Notes: generated by a model not told the origin, from the letters alone. A stretch of DNA of 64,000 bases from Coenobita brevimanus (GCA_032717465.1 CM064670.1:15148931-15212930); one strand, 5' to 3'. Positions 11,342-23,939 are shown, numbered from the stretch's first letter. Numbers and translations are program-made.

Positions 11342-12308
11342 AGACGCCCCAATCCCGTTTGGGGTGGCCACAAACAAATCGCCTCCACGTCGCCCTGTCC
11401 CCCGCCATTTCACTGCCCTGCTCCCAACTCACACCCCCCTCTCTCGTATACCTCTCCACCCCATCCCTTCATCTCATCCTCGGCCTCCCCCTCCCTCTTC
11501 CCCCCTCCACCTCACTCACATACACTCTCTTCGTTAGTCTCTCACCCTCCATCCTCTCCACATGGCCAAACCACCTCAATGTGTTCCTCATAACGCTTCC
11601 TATCACATCCACATCCACACCACAACGCTCCTTTTTATCCTCATTCGTCAGCCTGTCTCTCCATGTGACTCCACAGACTCCTCTTAAATAACTCATTTCC
11701 ACTGCTCTCACTCTTGACTTGTGTCCTTCCAACAACGTCCAAGCTTCACTTCCATACGTTAGAGTTGGTATCAAAATACTGTCATGTAGTAACTTTTTTA
11801 CCTCCATGCTCACTTCCCTGTTTCTTATCACTGCTTTCAAAGAACCAGCAACCTTTCTTCCCTGCTGTACCCTTTCAAGCACTTCACCCTCCAGACCTCC
11901 ATCCTTACTCATCACACTACCCAAGCACTTAAACGTACTCACATTTTCCAATTCCTCACCATCCAACCTCGCTGTACATTCACTGACTTCACCTCTCTCA
12001 AAGACCATCACTTTACTCTTCCCTACATTCACCTTTAGATTCCGTTTCTTACACACTCTCCCAAACTCATCCACCAAGCCTTGCAGCTCCCCTTCGTCTT
12101 CACTCAACAACACAGTATCATCTGCAAACAACAGTACAGGGAGTTTCCAAACACTATCCTCTCTCACCAGGGCCACTCCAACATCCACTACCCTACCTTG
12201 TACCTCTTTTATTACCTCACATGTACAGATTGAACAACCATGGAGACATGACACATCCCTGTTTCAACCCAACCTTCAAAGAGAAAAATTCACTTAGTTC
12301 ACCATCCA
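11342..12308 (-). pseudogene. LINE A reverse transcriptase, C-terminal part (copy A1)
   Basis: A 261-codon open stretch (12,254-11,469, minus) covers the RT palm and thumb: LLFADDTVLLSEDEGELQG contains the FADD catalytic box. It is followed by LKVNVGKSKVMVFERGE, FKCLGSVMSKDG, LTYGSEAWTLLEGH and the terminal LRWFGHVERMEG. The remaining 3' part (11,342-11,468) carries GRGRGRPRMR and the GGCCACCCC...GGCGTC terminus, which here ends in poly(T/A) instead of GATA. The 5' side stops at a hairpin at 12,309. It is one of four LINE A copies in the window. Confidence 0.85.
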
Positions 12309-12348
12309 CACGCAGCTCCATTATATTGTTATATAATGGAGCTGCGTG
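12309..12348. repeat. perfect 18-bp inverted repeat with 4-nt loop
   Basis: Arms 12,309-12,326 (CACGCAGCTCCATTATAT) and 12,331-12,348 flank TGTT. The left arm belongs to the LINE A fragment and the right arm is the first bases of the tRNA-like SINE, so the palindrome straddles the junction. Confidence 0.95.
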
Positions 12349-12530
12349 GCTCGGGAGGTCGAGAGTTCGCATCCCGCCCTGGTAGCTGCACGTACTGGGA
12401 GAGGCAGCGCTCTCCTGTAACCCTAGCAGGGCTATATGATCTATCTAGATCTAGGTCGGGCTAATAATCCTTGTGTTTGTATAAAAGGTATGACAATACT
12501 CACATCTTAAAAGGAAAAAAAAAAATCTGA
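12338..12530 (+). mobile_element. tRNA-derived SINE
   Basis: TGGCTCGGGAGG matches an RNA polymerase III box A and GAGTTCGCATCCC a box B, about 20 bp apart, in a tRNA-like head. A non-tRNA body and an A-rich tail at 12,510-12,523 follow. The boxes are intact enough to suggest a fairly young insertion. Confidence 0.6.
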
Positions 12531-14055
12531 GCCTTGATCAAAGCGGAAAGTGAACAGGAATATGATTAATCACTTCGCCATCATCTGGACTGGACACACA
12601 ACTTTACCGTCCCTGCCCCCCACCCTCTTCCCACCCACTCCCAGGAAAAAAAGGAAAAAAAAATCCGTTCCTTCCGACTTGCTAATTTTAACGAATGAGA
12701 TGCTGAAGCCATACACAGTAAGAGAATTTTAAGGGTTATTAAAGTAAGTCTTATATGTGCGTGTGAAAAAACTCACACATGACAATTTTTTGGCTGTGTA
12801 AAAGATGCTGTTTGAAGTATTCGTCTTGGTATGTTAATGCCATGATCTAAAGGAAGTATTTTGATGTTCGAACTCCAACTCTGACTTCTGCTTACAAAAA
12901 GGGAATAAATTTTGCCTAACACAATCTAACTATAGCAGTCACTTCACATATCAGTCTTATGTTATAGAAAAAACATAAGAAATGCTCTCTATGATGCTTA
13001 TTAGTATACATAATTAAAAAATGCCGAGAATCGGAGCCGTGGTAAGAGAGACGCCGGCCATGTTGTTGTCACCTGGCAGGCTGGCTGGCAGTCTGAGTGG
13101 AGAGGTCGAAGCAACAGGTGGTGTGTACTGCTGCTGTGAGATGTCGTGCTTTTTTGCGATGTGACCATTGTGGATTGTGCTATATTTTAAGCCCCTGAAT
13201 AATTATATACGGAAGATATAATGTAGATGAGCAGTGTGGGCGTATAGGCGCGGTGTAATAACGTAATACTAGTGGTCAACATATCACCTGGACTATGTTG
13301 CGGCCATTGCCTTTGCAGGGTTGGCGGCTGGCTAGCGATACTACCTCTGTGTGTTTTAGATGTGATGATGTCAGTGATTTTTGTAAGCTCTCAGGAGTCT
13401 GGGTGTGTATACAACTAACTCACCAGTACAGATAGGCTGCTGTCAGTTGCAAGGCATCGTGAGTATTTCGAGTCCTCAATAACCCCTTCAGATCGGGTAC
13501 GTTTTGACTAGTTTTATTATTATTATTATTTTTCCATCCAGACTATTTCATTTATCTTATTGGAGAACACATTCAGCGTTCATTTACCCCATCATTCCAA
13601 GGGGAGTCCCCTACACTGAATAAGGAGGTAGCCAGAGAGAAAAAATGTGGGATTGAAGGGATGAACAAGTTTGATAATTTTGACAGTCCTGCCAGATAAT
13701 CAGTAATATTAAATCCTTTCATCGCCAGACAAACACCTTAGTACTGGATTCTTAACACAGTGTCCCATTGCTCTGCAGAGAGAAATAGGCAGCCATAGCG
13801 TATGTAGAATGTAAGGGTTAAAGTTGTCACAGCCCTATTTTCTATGACAGTGATTGCATGGTTCCTGACGTTTTGCCCAACTGAGAGAGGTCCCAGCAGT
13901 TAGGTAACAGAATAACTAAATTATGCTGCACCTATTGGTATGTTATGATATTGAAAGGTATGAGTATTAGTGGCTGTTTGGTAATGTCTGGAAGATAAGG
14001 AACAGAAAATAGCAGTGATTTGGGAAAGATAAAAAGCAGATACTCCATCTATCAA
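12531..14055. other. unique sequence; possible promoter or 5' exon region
   Basis: Largely free of repeats. 13,020-13,500 is more GC-rich than its surroundings, with several CpGs, an acceptor-like TTGCCTTTGCAG and a donor-like GTGAGT. It lies upstream of PPP1R16 exon 1 on the same strand, so it could hold a non-coding first exon or promoter. No reading frame supports a protein. Confidence 0.2.
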
Positions 14056-14059
14056 GCTA

Positions 14060-17000
14060 TTGCCAGATGCCTTAATCCTATAAGGGGTGGCCACAAACAA
14101 ATCACCTTCATGTCGCCCTGCCCCCTGCCATTTCATTGCCCTGCTCCCAACTCACACCCTTCTCTCACATATACCTGTCCACTCCTCATCCTTGGCCTCC
14201 CCCTCCATCTGCCCCCCTCTACCTCATTCACCTACACTGTCCTCCGTCAGTCTCTTGCTCTCCATCCTCTCCACATGGCCGACCACCTCAATATTTTCCC
14301 ATAACGCTTCTATCATATCCACATCCACACCACAACGCTCCTTCACATCATCACTTATCAGTCTGTTCCATAAGGGGTGGCCACAAACAAATCACCTCCA
14401 TGTCACCCTGTCCTCTGCCATTTCATTGCCCTGCTCCCAGCTCACACCCCTCTCTCACATATACCTTTCCACTCCTTCTCATCCTTGGCCTCCCCCTCCA
14501 TCTGCCCCCCTCTACCTCATTCACATACACTGTCCTCATCAGTCTCTCGCTCTCCATCCTCTCCACATGGCCGACCACCTCAATGTTTTCTCATAACGCT
14601 TCTATCATATCCACATCCACACCACAATGCTCCTTCACATCATCATTTATCAGTCTGTCTCTCCATGTGACTCCACATGCTCCTCTCAAATAACTCATTT
14701 CCACTGCCCTCAGTCTTGACTTGTGTCCCTCCAACAAGGTCTAAGCTTCACTTCCTTATGTTAGAGTTGGTATCAATACAGTACTGTCATATAGTAACTT
14801 TTGTACTTCCATGCCCACTTTCAATGAACAGCAACTGTTCTTCCCTATTGTACCCTTTCCAGCACTTCATCCTCTGAACTTCCATCCTTAATCATCACAC
14901 CACCTAAGTACTGTACTGGTACTTAAATATACTCACATTTTCCATTTCCTCCTCATCCAGCTTCACTGTACATCAGTGACTTCATTTCTCTTGAAGATCA
15001 TAATGGTAACTTTGCTCTTCCGTACATACACGTTTAGATTCTGTTTCTTACACACTCTCCCAAACTCATTCACCAAGCCTTGCAGTTCCCTTTCATTTTC
15101 ACTTAACAATACAGTATCATCTGCAAACAACAGTACAGGGAGTTTCCAAACACTGCCCTCTCTTATTAGGGCTGCTCCAACATCCACTGCCCTACCTTGC
15201 TATCTCTTTTGTAATCCCATCCATATACCGATTGAACAACCATGGGGACATGACACATCCCTGTGTCAATCCAACATTCAGATAGAAAAATTCACTCAGT
15301 TCACTATCCACATGCACTGCAGCTTTAGCACCCTCATACATACTCTTCATGGCATTCAACAACTTCCCATTTACTTCATATATCCTTAATACTTTCCACA
15401 TTCCTCATCAATCCACCCTGTCATATGCTTTCTCCAAGTCCTTGAAGGCCGCATACGACTTCTTTCCCTTCTCTTGAAACTTTTCCACTTAAGACCAAAG
15501 GATGAATATCTAATCTACACAACCTCTTCCCTTTCTAAAACCTCGCTATTCTTCTCCAACTAATTCCTCTATTGTCTCTAACTCGGTCAGCAAGTATCCT
15601 ACCGTATACTTTTCCTATTACACTACGAAGACAAATGTTCCTGTGATTACCATACACTTCTTTTTCCCTTTTTCCATTGTACGGGGGAATAATTATACAG
15701 TATGTGACTTCCAATCCTCTGGGACTCTACTTTCCTCTCAGGCCAATCTGCACATCTTCCATATCCATTCTACTACTGTCTCTGCCACATGCTTCATCAT
15801 TTCACTACTACACACTCCATCAATTCCTGGGGCTTTCCCCATTTTGATTTTCCTCATTGCTTCCACTACTTCCATCCTACTGATTTCCTTCCTCTCGTCT
15901 CACCTCCCTCTTCCTCCCAGCCATTTCCCCAGCCACTTATACTTGCATTACTTTTATTCTCTATGTTCAACAATTCCTTAAAGTGTTCTCTCCATCTGCT
16001 TGCTTTTTCATCCTTCTCCGCCAGGAATATACCATTTTTATCATTCACTTCCTTATCACCCTGTCTAACTCTCTTTACCTCTTTCCAGGACATATCTTAC
16101 ATTCCCTACAAATTACATTCAGGTTCCTTTCAAATTCTCATCCACTCTCTTCTTACTCTCTCTTACTAATCTTTTCACTTCTCTCTTCCTCTCTAAATAT
16201 AACTGTGTCTCCTGTCTCTCAGCTTCCTCTATGCCCCTGTTTCTCAGCCATTCATTACTGTACATGCTTTCTTCTTTTGCGCCACAGCTTGTCTCACTTC
16301 TTCATTCCACCATGTTGTTCCTTGCACTTCCTTTCGTCTCCTCCCCACTCACCATCTCACATGCTGCACAGATTTCGTCTGTGAATAACCTAGCAATCTT
16401 GTACACACCTTCCATATCCTCCATCTGCTCCAAGTCATATTTACCCAGTTGCTCCTCCACTGCTCTCTTATATTCTGCCTTTTTTCCATCTTCTTGCAAA
16501 CTTTCTTCCCTTCTTGTATGGACTGCTTCCTCCTGTCCTTCCTTTCTCCTGCTCCTCCTCCATTTCATTTGATCCTTGACTTTCACCACTACCAAGTGGT
16601 GGTCAGAAAGTCCACTCCCCCATCCTCTGTATGCTCTTGCATCCATTACACACCTTCTTATTTTATCTTCCACACACACATTATCAGTCATTGCCTTCCA
16701 TTCATTTAGTTCACCACCCTCTCATCTCATCACTTGCCATGTAGCCTATACCTGTGGATCATTTTATGTCCAAAGAGGGTATTGGCCATTGCCAACTCCC
16801 TCCACACACAAATGTCCACTAGAGCACTGCCATTCTCTTCCACTTCTGCAGGCTCACCCCATTCACCAACTACTCCATCCACCTTCACATTCCCTACTTT
16901 TCCATTCATATCTCCAATCGAAAACAAGATGTAGAAGAGGTTAAATATTAGGCAAGCATTGTCACTGACTCTACCAAACTGGCAGGGTATTTGTGGGTGA

Positions 17001-17090
17001 ACGAGAATTATATATTGTGAAGCTGATGACCAGGCTTCTAGCCATAAGTCTTTCTTCACTTCTGCATAGGCCATCCTGCCGGCATCTTGT
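14060..17090 (-). pseudogene. LINE A with endonuclease and RT remnants (copy A2)
   Basis: The longest LINE A copy, heavily frameshifted. From 5' to 3' on the minus strand: endonuclease pieces at 16,930-16,730 (GDMNGKVGN, ENGSALVDICVWRELAMANT) and 16,640 (SDHHLVVVKVK, the SDH catalytic motif); a linker at 16,090-15,870 (SRWREHFKELLNIEN); RT GLTQGCVMSPWLFNRYMDGI at about 15,250; LLFADDTVLLSENERELQG at about 15,110. The 3' part is duplicated in tandem (14,079-14,660). Order and motifs are those of an APE-type endonuclease plus RT LINE. The 5' limit is uncertain because 16,940-17,090 has no clear match. Confidence 0.75.
14079..14660 (-). repeat. 291-bp tandem duplication in LINE A 3' region
   Basis: ATAAGGGGTGGCCACAAAC occurs at 14,079 and again at 14,370. 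The following ~290 bp are near identical, up to CATCATTTATCAGTCTG. Confidence 0.9.
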
Positions 17091-17156
17091 TATTGTGCCT
17101 TCTGCACCCATCTCATCTGCTTTTTTAGGTTACCCGGTACCTGTTGTTGATACTTT

Positions 17157-17219
17157 ATAACAAAATGATTGAGGCCTGGGACCATTATAACAAAATGATT
17201 GAGGCCTGGGACCATATCA
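17157..17219. repeat. 30-bp tandem duplication
   Basis: CAAAATGATTGAGGCCTGGG recurs at 17,161 and 17,191. Confidence 0.95.
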
Positions 17220-17314
17220 TATTCATAAAGATTGATGTTAACAAATTTAAACAATAAACATGTCTCATTAACAGTGAGCATGGTAGTAGTTGTAACCCCA
17301 GTTTTATCTGATAT

Positions 17315-17400
17315 ATGAACTGGCTGGACTGCAGGCTAAAGTTGCCCTTCTCTGGCACTCCTCCCTTTGGGGTTAGAGAGGGTGTTGAGGGATGATTGTA
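17315..17400 (+). mobile_element. interspersed repeat R1, fragment
   Basis: GGACTGCAGGCTAAAG and TCCTCCCTTTGGGG line up with the 6.6-kb copy. Confidence 0.45.
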
Positions 17401-19517
17401 TAGGCTAACTGGGTAGTGGAGTCACTCATTTATGTTGGTTCCATCACATAAAGGTGTCACTCTCTGGGACCTTCTGCTAACAGTGAGATACCGGTAAGTG
17501 TTGTCAGAACTCAATTGGTGTTGTCTTTTTCACATTAAGCTATTATTCATCCTCATTTGGTTGTGAGGTATTTGGTAGCTAGCTGTATGCTTTAAGATAG
17601 CTAAAAGCATCAAGAAGTGTAGCCCAGGCTCAAGAACCTTTATAGTATGACCCTTATCCTGTTACAGTATCATGCCTTCTGGTACTTTTTTTATAGCTAC
17701 CTGGTGTCAGTATTTAGCCTAGCCTAAATGGGATTGCTACTGAAGCTCCATGGATTTCTAATTAACAGGGGTACGGTACCAGTATTAAAAGAAAAAAAAA
17801 AGATGCGTTTGTCACATAGGGTATGCATATCTCAGTCAGAATGTCGTCAGTCTTCATTTATTATTATTTCATTCATTGCTTCACAGTATATGGAGTTTGA
17901 TGTCCATCTCTGGCATTATAACCATATTGTTTGACTAGCTATCAGTATCACTCATGGTTTCGTATCCTTACATTTGATGGTGTACCTTCACTAAGCTTAA
18001 TGGTCATCACTGCAGTATGGCACTTATCTGATCTAGATGGTCAGACCTGTTAGTATCAGTGTATTATGTAGGAGTAAGGGTCATGTTAGTATGATATTCT
18101 CTCATAACTGCACTGCATTCCAGTTACTTAATAATAAATGTGGAGATGAAGTAAGAGATATGTGGTAACCAGTGTCCTTCAGAAAATATTGTGCTTCCAT
18201 GAAACTTTATGGGTCCAGAAAGCTATTAGGTAACCACAATTGACTCCCTGAGGCGAGGGATTCAGTCACGGTAGCCAACACAATTGATGGCCGAGCTGAG
18301 AATGTTGTTTTGTTGCTACACAGCTCTCCTCATTTTTATACTCAGACCATTTAAACTTGGCCTAAAATTGCTATCCCTATCTAGAAGGGTGAGCTGTAAT
18401 AAGAGATTACGGTAACTCCAGAGTACGGTATTGGTCATGAAGAAATGCAATGGAAAAGATGTACCGTACAGCTGTGATACTGTGATATGATTATATTCTA
18501 CCTTTGATTTGTGGGAAATAGACTGGAAATATGCAAAAATCTTTGCCAAGGTTGAGTCACTCTTGACTGGGTGGTGGGGTGCACTCCAGCTGGTCTGGGT
18601 TTGGATTGATACTCTGGCCCATAAACAAAATTAGAAGAATATGAGAGCCTCAGAATGAATGGACCACAAGGCAAAGTTAATGACAAAGGGAACAAGACAA
18701 GCTAGGAGTAGTGTAATTTATGGAATGCCACTGTGTAGAGGTTATGATTGATGTTGAAAGAGTGAGATGCCCTTAGTGAAAGTGACAGGATACATGCTTA
18801 GATGATTGAAAAGCAAGAGTTGATCATGTTTTATGGGAAACGGAATATGTGGTAAGAGATGGGCTGAAATAAAAAGAGAATGTAAGAGTCTGATCATCTG
18901 GGTGGGCCTGAATACATTGTTTAAAATGCTGGAGGTCATACCGGTAGCTAGGGAGTGGAGAAGACACTGTGAGGAAGACACTTTCAGAGATGGTCATTTA
19001 TGTGCATGGAAGACAGAGCAGCAGTAGAGAATTGGACTAGAGAGGAGTGAGAATATGTAACTAGATGGGTGTTGTATGCAGTGCATGTTGTAATTCAGAG
19101 GAGCACTGACAATAGTACGGTACTGTAACAAGTGCTCGTGGGCCCTTCTGGCCCCTCGCACTTGCTCCTGCAGAGGGCTGTCACATTTATGTGCTGTTCT
19201 AGTGTAATGTTGTCACTTGGATTTTTTGCAGCTAACCAATTGATCGTGCTATTTGTAGCTTCGGGAATGGAACCCAAGTTGTCCGAATTCAAGTCTGAAA
19301 TACTTTACTGTGGGTCTACCTGTGGGCAAAAAATTCTACAGAGATCCTATGTTGGGTGCCGGGAGCGGCATTTTTTTGTCAAATGTGATCGCTCATTAAA
19401 TATAGTAAAAGTTTTTGAATTGTGATGGGACCAAGTTTTTTCACATCAGTGATTTTTTTGCGATTTTTGGGCCAATTTTGGTGCGCTTTGAATGTGTAGT
19501 TTCGTCTGCCCAAAACA

Positions 19518-19589
<72 letters not shown>

Positions 19590-19772
19590 CTAGTGCTATA
19601 GTATATTAGATAGCATGAGAGAGAGAGAGAGAGAATAATAGCAGGCTCAGGGGTGTAACTACATGAGAGGAGTGGAGACAAAATATCTTTGACTACCTTA
19701 CTTACTGTTTAGTAATAATGTATGTTTTGAGTTCCCCTTCTCCCCCTCCCCAATTACACACATAAATACCTG

Positions 19773-19838
<66 letters not shown>

Positions 19839-20100
19839 AAACCTATAGCTGTGGTACCAGTACTTCAGTGGGGCTAATAAAACCCCTGTACATAGTCAAC
19901 CACTGAATGTGTATGATGACTGTGATATAGGCCTAGTAGTACCCTATTTGGAAGGCTAAAGTTTGGTAGCTACTGATACTCATAGTAGATTGTGGATGAG
20001 TAAGAAACCTTTATAGGAGAGTTGGAAGTTGTGTGTACTGATTACTGTACAGCCAAATTGTGGATATTTTTGTGTGCATATACAGTACTTGGTAGCCCAT
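17401..20100. other. non-coding region rich in TACNGTA words
   Basis: No exon or transposon is recognised. (CA)n arrays lie at 19,517-19,587 and about 19,776-19,836, with short (GA)n at about 19,618-19,635. Words such as TACGGTA (17,770; 18,407; 18,424; 19,115), TACCGGTA (17,487; 18,941) and TACCAGTA (17,776; 19,853) are frequent. Confidence 0.6.
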
Positions 20101-20266
20101 AGCCTACATGTGAATAAGACTAGGCAGTGTCATGGATACACTGTATTTTGGACAAAGCAAGAGAAATATTTTGTAAAAAGTTTAGCCTACATGTGAATAA
20201 GACTAGGCAGTGTCATGGATACACTGTATTTTGGACAAAGCAAGAGAAATATTTTGTAAAAAGTTT
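20101..20266. repeat. perfect 83-bp tandem duplication
   Basis: 20,101-20,183 and 20,184-20,266 are identical and begin AGCCTACATGTGAATAAG. Perfect identity implies a recent event. Confidence 0.97.
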
Positions 20267-20324
20267 ATTATCTAGCTAGGCCCTATATGGTACAGTAACT
20301 ACTAAGAGCAAGGCATTGCTTGGA

Positions 20325-21232
20325 AATATGAATGCTAACAATGGCAAGAGAAAGGGTAGAGTCTGTATGATGATATCTAGGGCTGGTGGCAGTATGGTCA
20401 AAGCAGAGGGAATGTCGCCATGTGCATTTTGCAACAAGGATGTGGGAAGTAACTCCGTCTTGTGCAGTGTTTATGATAAGTGGATGCATAAGAGGTGTAG
20501 TGGTATTAGAGGTAGGCTGCACAATAATGCTGATTTCATGTGTGCGATGTACGGTACTGGGGTGAACATGTAGAAATTGAGAGGCATGAAGGGATTGATC
20601 TTGCAGGAGGCCTCTTGAGTGTGTACCGTATGTGTGGAGGAGTTTTGTTATTTGGGGGAAATTTTATGTGCTGGAGGTGGGGCTGGAGCTAGCTTTGTGG
20701 TTTGGGGATGGAATGGTTGAATGGAGTTCAGGGCTCTCCTGTGCTAAAGGGTCCTTGTATGCATCATGTTCCGGTATTGAGTGTAATGTACGTTAGTGAG
20801 ACCTGTACAGTAAAGGAAGAGAATATTCATAGGCTCAAGCATATAGAAAGGATAAGGATTATGGATGTATTGTGTCCTTGAATGAGAGGCCTGAAGGGGT
20901 TAGGATTGAGTTGAAGAGCTGAGAGGAAGGATGGGGTTTGAATGTATTCGTGTTGTGATGAGGACTATAATGAGATGGTTTGGGCATGTTAGAGAGAGTG
21001 GAAGATGACATCTGGGTGCAGAAGGTGAGAGATGTGAACATCGAGGGTAGGGTTGTGAGAAGCAGACCAAAAAAGACCTGGGATGAGGTCATAGAGTGTG
21101 ACCTCAAGGATAAGAGACTGAGTAGGGAGGCTGCTAGTGATGAAGCAGTGTGGAGAGTCATCAGGTGACCAAAGCCTACATGTGCAAGCATGTTTGAGCC
21201 TTTATAAATGTAAAGACGAAATGAAATGAAAT
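20325..21232 (+). pseudogene. LINE B fragment with PHD-like finger
   Basis: Aligns to 55,830-56,715. It begins just after the RT palm, continues through the zinc finger (SPCAFCNKDVGSNSVLC, KRCSGIRGRL), where one ligand Cys is Tyr (CSVYDKW), and ends with the C-terminal block and a (GAAAT)n-like tail at about 21,215-21,232. Relative to the 56-kb copy it carries small insertions at TA sites: TACGGTA at 20,550, TACCGTA at about 20,626, and CCGGTA near 20,772. Confidence 0.8.
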
Positions 21233-21299
21233 GACAGGCTCTTGGCTTGGCAGACAAAAATTTTGTGGGAATGTTTTAGTTAGTCACTGTAATGTTTGG

Positions 21300-21772
21300 T
21301 GTGCCCTCCCGTAAATGCCTCTACAGCCGCAAATAACCCCCTGTGAGCATGTGTGTACATACTGTACCTAATAAGCCATATCTGGGACCCGAAAGCAGCA
21401 TAAAATATCACAAATAGTAACAAATAGTAATCGCACAAGTGGGTGCTAATTCAGTCACCTAATAGCAAGCAATGAACTTGTTGCCTTTGAACATGTGAGA
21501 GCACAAGTATTGGGCACAATAATGAAATTACGGGAGGTCTGTCGTGGCAACGTAGGGGCAGAGAAATGACCGTGGCAGTGGCAGGGCACAACTGAGGGAG
21601 AGACGGGAGTGCGGTGGTTTGTAGCGGGCCTGGTTTGGCGCGAAATGACCCATGAGCATTCGCACTGGTACACTTTGTGGCTGTGAACAGAATCTTGGCT
21701 CCACAGAGGGGCAATCCGCAAATCTGCGAAGCCGGCGAAAGTTGAATCCGCAGATGTGGAGGGCTGCCTGTA
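21300..21772. mobile_element. possible pogo/Tigger-like remnant
   Basis: The right edge, read inward, is CAGGCAGCCCTCCACATCTGCGGATTC, which resembles Tigger-type termini and is followed by TA. A matching left TIR is only weakly visible (GTGCCCTCCCGTAAATGC near 21,300), so boundaries are uncertain. Confidence 0.3.
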
Positions 21773-22037
21773 TAGGCTAGCAAACGTGTGGTATTTCATT
21801 GCTACCCGTGGGTTTAGCCTACATACTCATGCAGTCAGTAGTTCAGTGCATTACTGGTACCAGTACTGTATAAAACATAGCTACTGGTAATTATAGTATT
21901 CTATTGTAATGATATGCAAACATATAACTTAATGACCAGTCACCTGGCTAGTGCAGTAAAGTACCCATATACTGTAGCTAGGAATTTGGCTAGTTGCAGA
22001 CTTGTTTCATGCCAAGATATGGCAGAATTTAATTATA

Positions 22038-22997
22038 CAATAGGTACCCACAGTATGCGAGTTCAGAGTATGTGATCCTCATTGTATGCGAGGACCAATT
22101 TTTTTTTTTCCAAATTTTAGTGTATTTTTTAATAGTACGCGAATTGAACTCGTAGGCGAGATGGCAGCGAAAAGTAGCCCAAATCTGGGGTTTACCACAA
22201 GCACACAACACTGCCACCCCAAGAAGCGCCAACCACCAGTGATGGAGAGTGGAGACTTTTCGATGATGGAGCTCAGCCGGGTACTGTGTGCCCTAGATAA
22301 ATTCAAGGAAGAATTCAAGAACATCGAACACTGTCATTTGTGAGTGGAGGAAGTGATGACTTCACTTTGAAGGGTTTATGAACGAAGTGAGTGCATTAGC
22401 CAGTGAAAGTGTTGAAAGTGCTGGTGACGAGAGTGGTGTGGCAGGTGGTGCGGGTGCACGCTAGGGTTCCAAGAAAATTGGCCATGAAGTCAGTTCACCG
22501 TCAGACAGTAATTAACTTGTTTTTTCCTTGCTCTATTTGCCTTTGAATACGTATTCTAGCGTCACCCATAGCTGTCTTCATTAATGATGGCAAATTGTCT
22601 TGTTATTGTTGTGATAGCAAATTGACTTGACGGCGAATTCTCTTGAAACCCACGCTAGGTGCTTCACCCTGCCTCACATGCCCTTCTTACCTCCATTAAG
22701 TCTTCTTGGGTTAAGGTGAGCAGCCATATTCTTGTTGGTTTAGTTAAGCCATATCCTTGTTGATTTAGTAAAGCCATAATCATGTTGATTTACTTTATCT
22801 TAGGCAATATGTCTTAGATGGTTTCCCTGTACAGTACAATACTTAGGTCTGAAAGGAGTCTCAAGGGTTGACCATGAATGGGGGTGCTGCCTATATGTAA
22901 TATTTCCCATAAGTTTATGTATTCAGAGTAAGCGCATTCCTAGTACGCGACGTCCTCTGCCACCCATATAGCCTATGCATACTATGAGTGCCTACTG
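22038..22997. mobile_element. MITE family T3, copy 1 (960 bp)
   Basis: Left end CAATAGGTACCCACAGTATGC and right end (inward) CAGTAGGCACTCATAGTATGC form an inverted repeat, flanked by TA at 22,036-22,037 and 22,998-22,999. A reverse-oriented, shortened copy is at 24,554-25,101. The 60-codon frame starting ATGGCAGCGAAAAG at 22,160 lies inside it and has no recognisable domain. Confidence 0.6.
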
Positions 22998-23308
22998 TAT
23001 ATGGTATATTTTTATGAGTAGGTTATACAGTACTAGTAGGTCCATATTTCAGATAGTCATGCCACACAATATGATGGGGTTGCATCAGGTGAAAACCCAT
23101 CTCATAGTGATTCTTCGTTTAGCAAGGTCAGTATAACATGGGTTCACTGGAGATAGGGAGGGGACCAAAGACCATTTAACCTAATATCTTGAAAACCTTG
23201 CTCTTTTTAGGCTTTCCTTTGGTGCCCTCAGAAGCATCATGCATTCCATTAGGGGTAGCAGCCCTGCCAGACACAGTTTCAGGTTCACAGGTTTCAGTCT
23301 TTCATTGA

Positions 23309-23939
23309 AAGTAAGTTATAACTTCACTTAGTATCGCATACTGCACTAGTTGTTACATACCGGTAGCTACGTGCACTGTTATTTGACTATAGTAGTGGTG
23401 TTTCAGTGGCCTTTCATGCATAAAACGGAATGAAAGGGAGACGATCACAGTAACTGTAAGCACTGTGCAGCCTTCTGGGCTCAAACAACTGACTACTTAC
23501 ACCGAAGGCACCGTGTACTCATGGGATACATGATTTCCAAGTCACAAATTTCGTTCTTTGACATGCAAAAAAGTTATCACTTCACTTCATACTGTATTGC
23601 CTTCTGCTCTGTTTGTTACACACTTGCACTGTTGTTTGCCAGTAGCCATGGTATTTCAATGGCCTTTCATGCATGATTTTGAATGAGAGGGCGATGATCA
23701 CCGTGAATGTAAACACTGGGTGGCCATCTTGTCTGAAACAGCTAACTATCAGCTTGCATGGGAGGCACTGTGTGTGCATAGGATTTCCATACGTGGCCAC
23801 AAGAATTATCGTTCTAGTGAATTCACAGTAATTCCGCCATTGTAATAACAAAACTGGGTACTGTTATAACCATAACTGTACTGTAGTTCATTGTTTTAGC
23901 AATTTATCACATAACGAACATATGTATAGCAAGGTCTGA
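23309..23939. repeat. ~255-bp direct repeat ending in a pogo-like terminus
   Basis: Two diverged copies start near 23,309 and 23,570 (AAGTTATAACTTCACTT / AAGTTATCACTTCACTT, then GGCCTTTCATGCAT in both). The right boundary at 23,939, read inward, is CAGTCAGACCTTGCTATAC, abutting TA, a Tigger-type end. No convincing left TIR was found. Confidence 0.5.

Noticed and set aside
11186..12297. Plus-strand frames of 110-192 codons rich in Ser, Pro and His
   Set aside because: Antisense shadows of LINE A reverse transcriptase on the minus strand.
19379..19681. 100-codon minus-strand frame over (CA)n
   Set aside because: Dominated by VCVC from the dinucleotide repeat.
22086..22343. Possible small protein starting MAAKSSPNLGFTTSTQ
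   Set aside because: It lies within a TA-flanked MITE, has no recognisable domain, and the second MITE copy does not keep the frame.
23027..23939. Complete pogo-like MITE from TACAGTACTAG to the CAGTCAGACC terminus
   Set aside because: Only the right end is convincing. The proposed left end does not match it well enough to claim paired TIRs.
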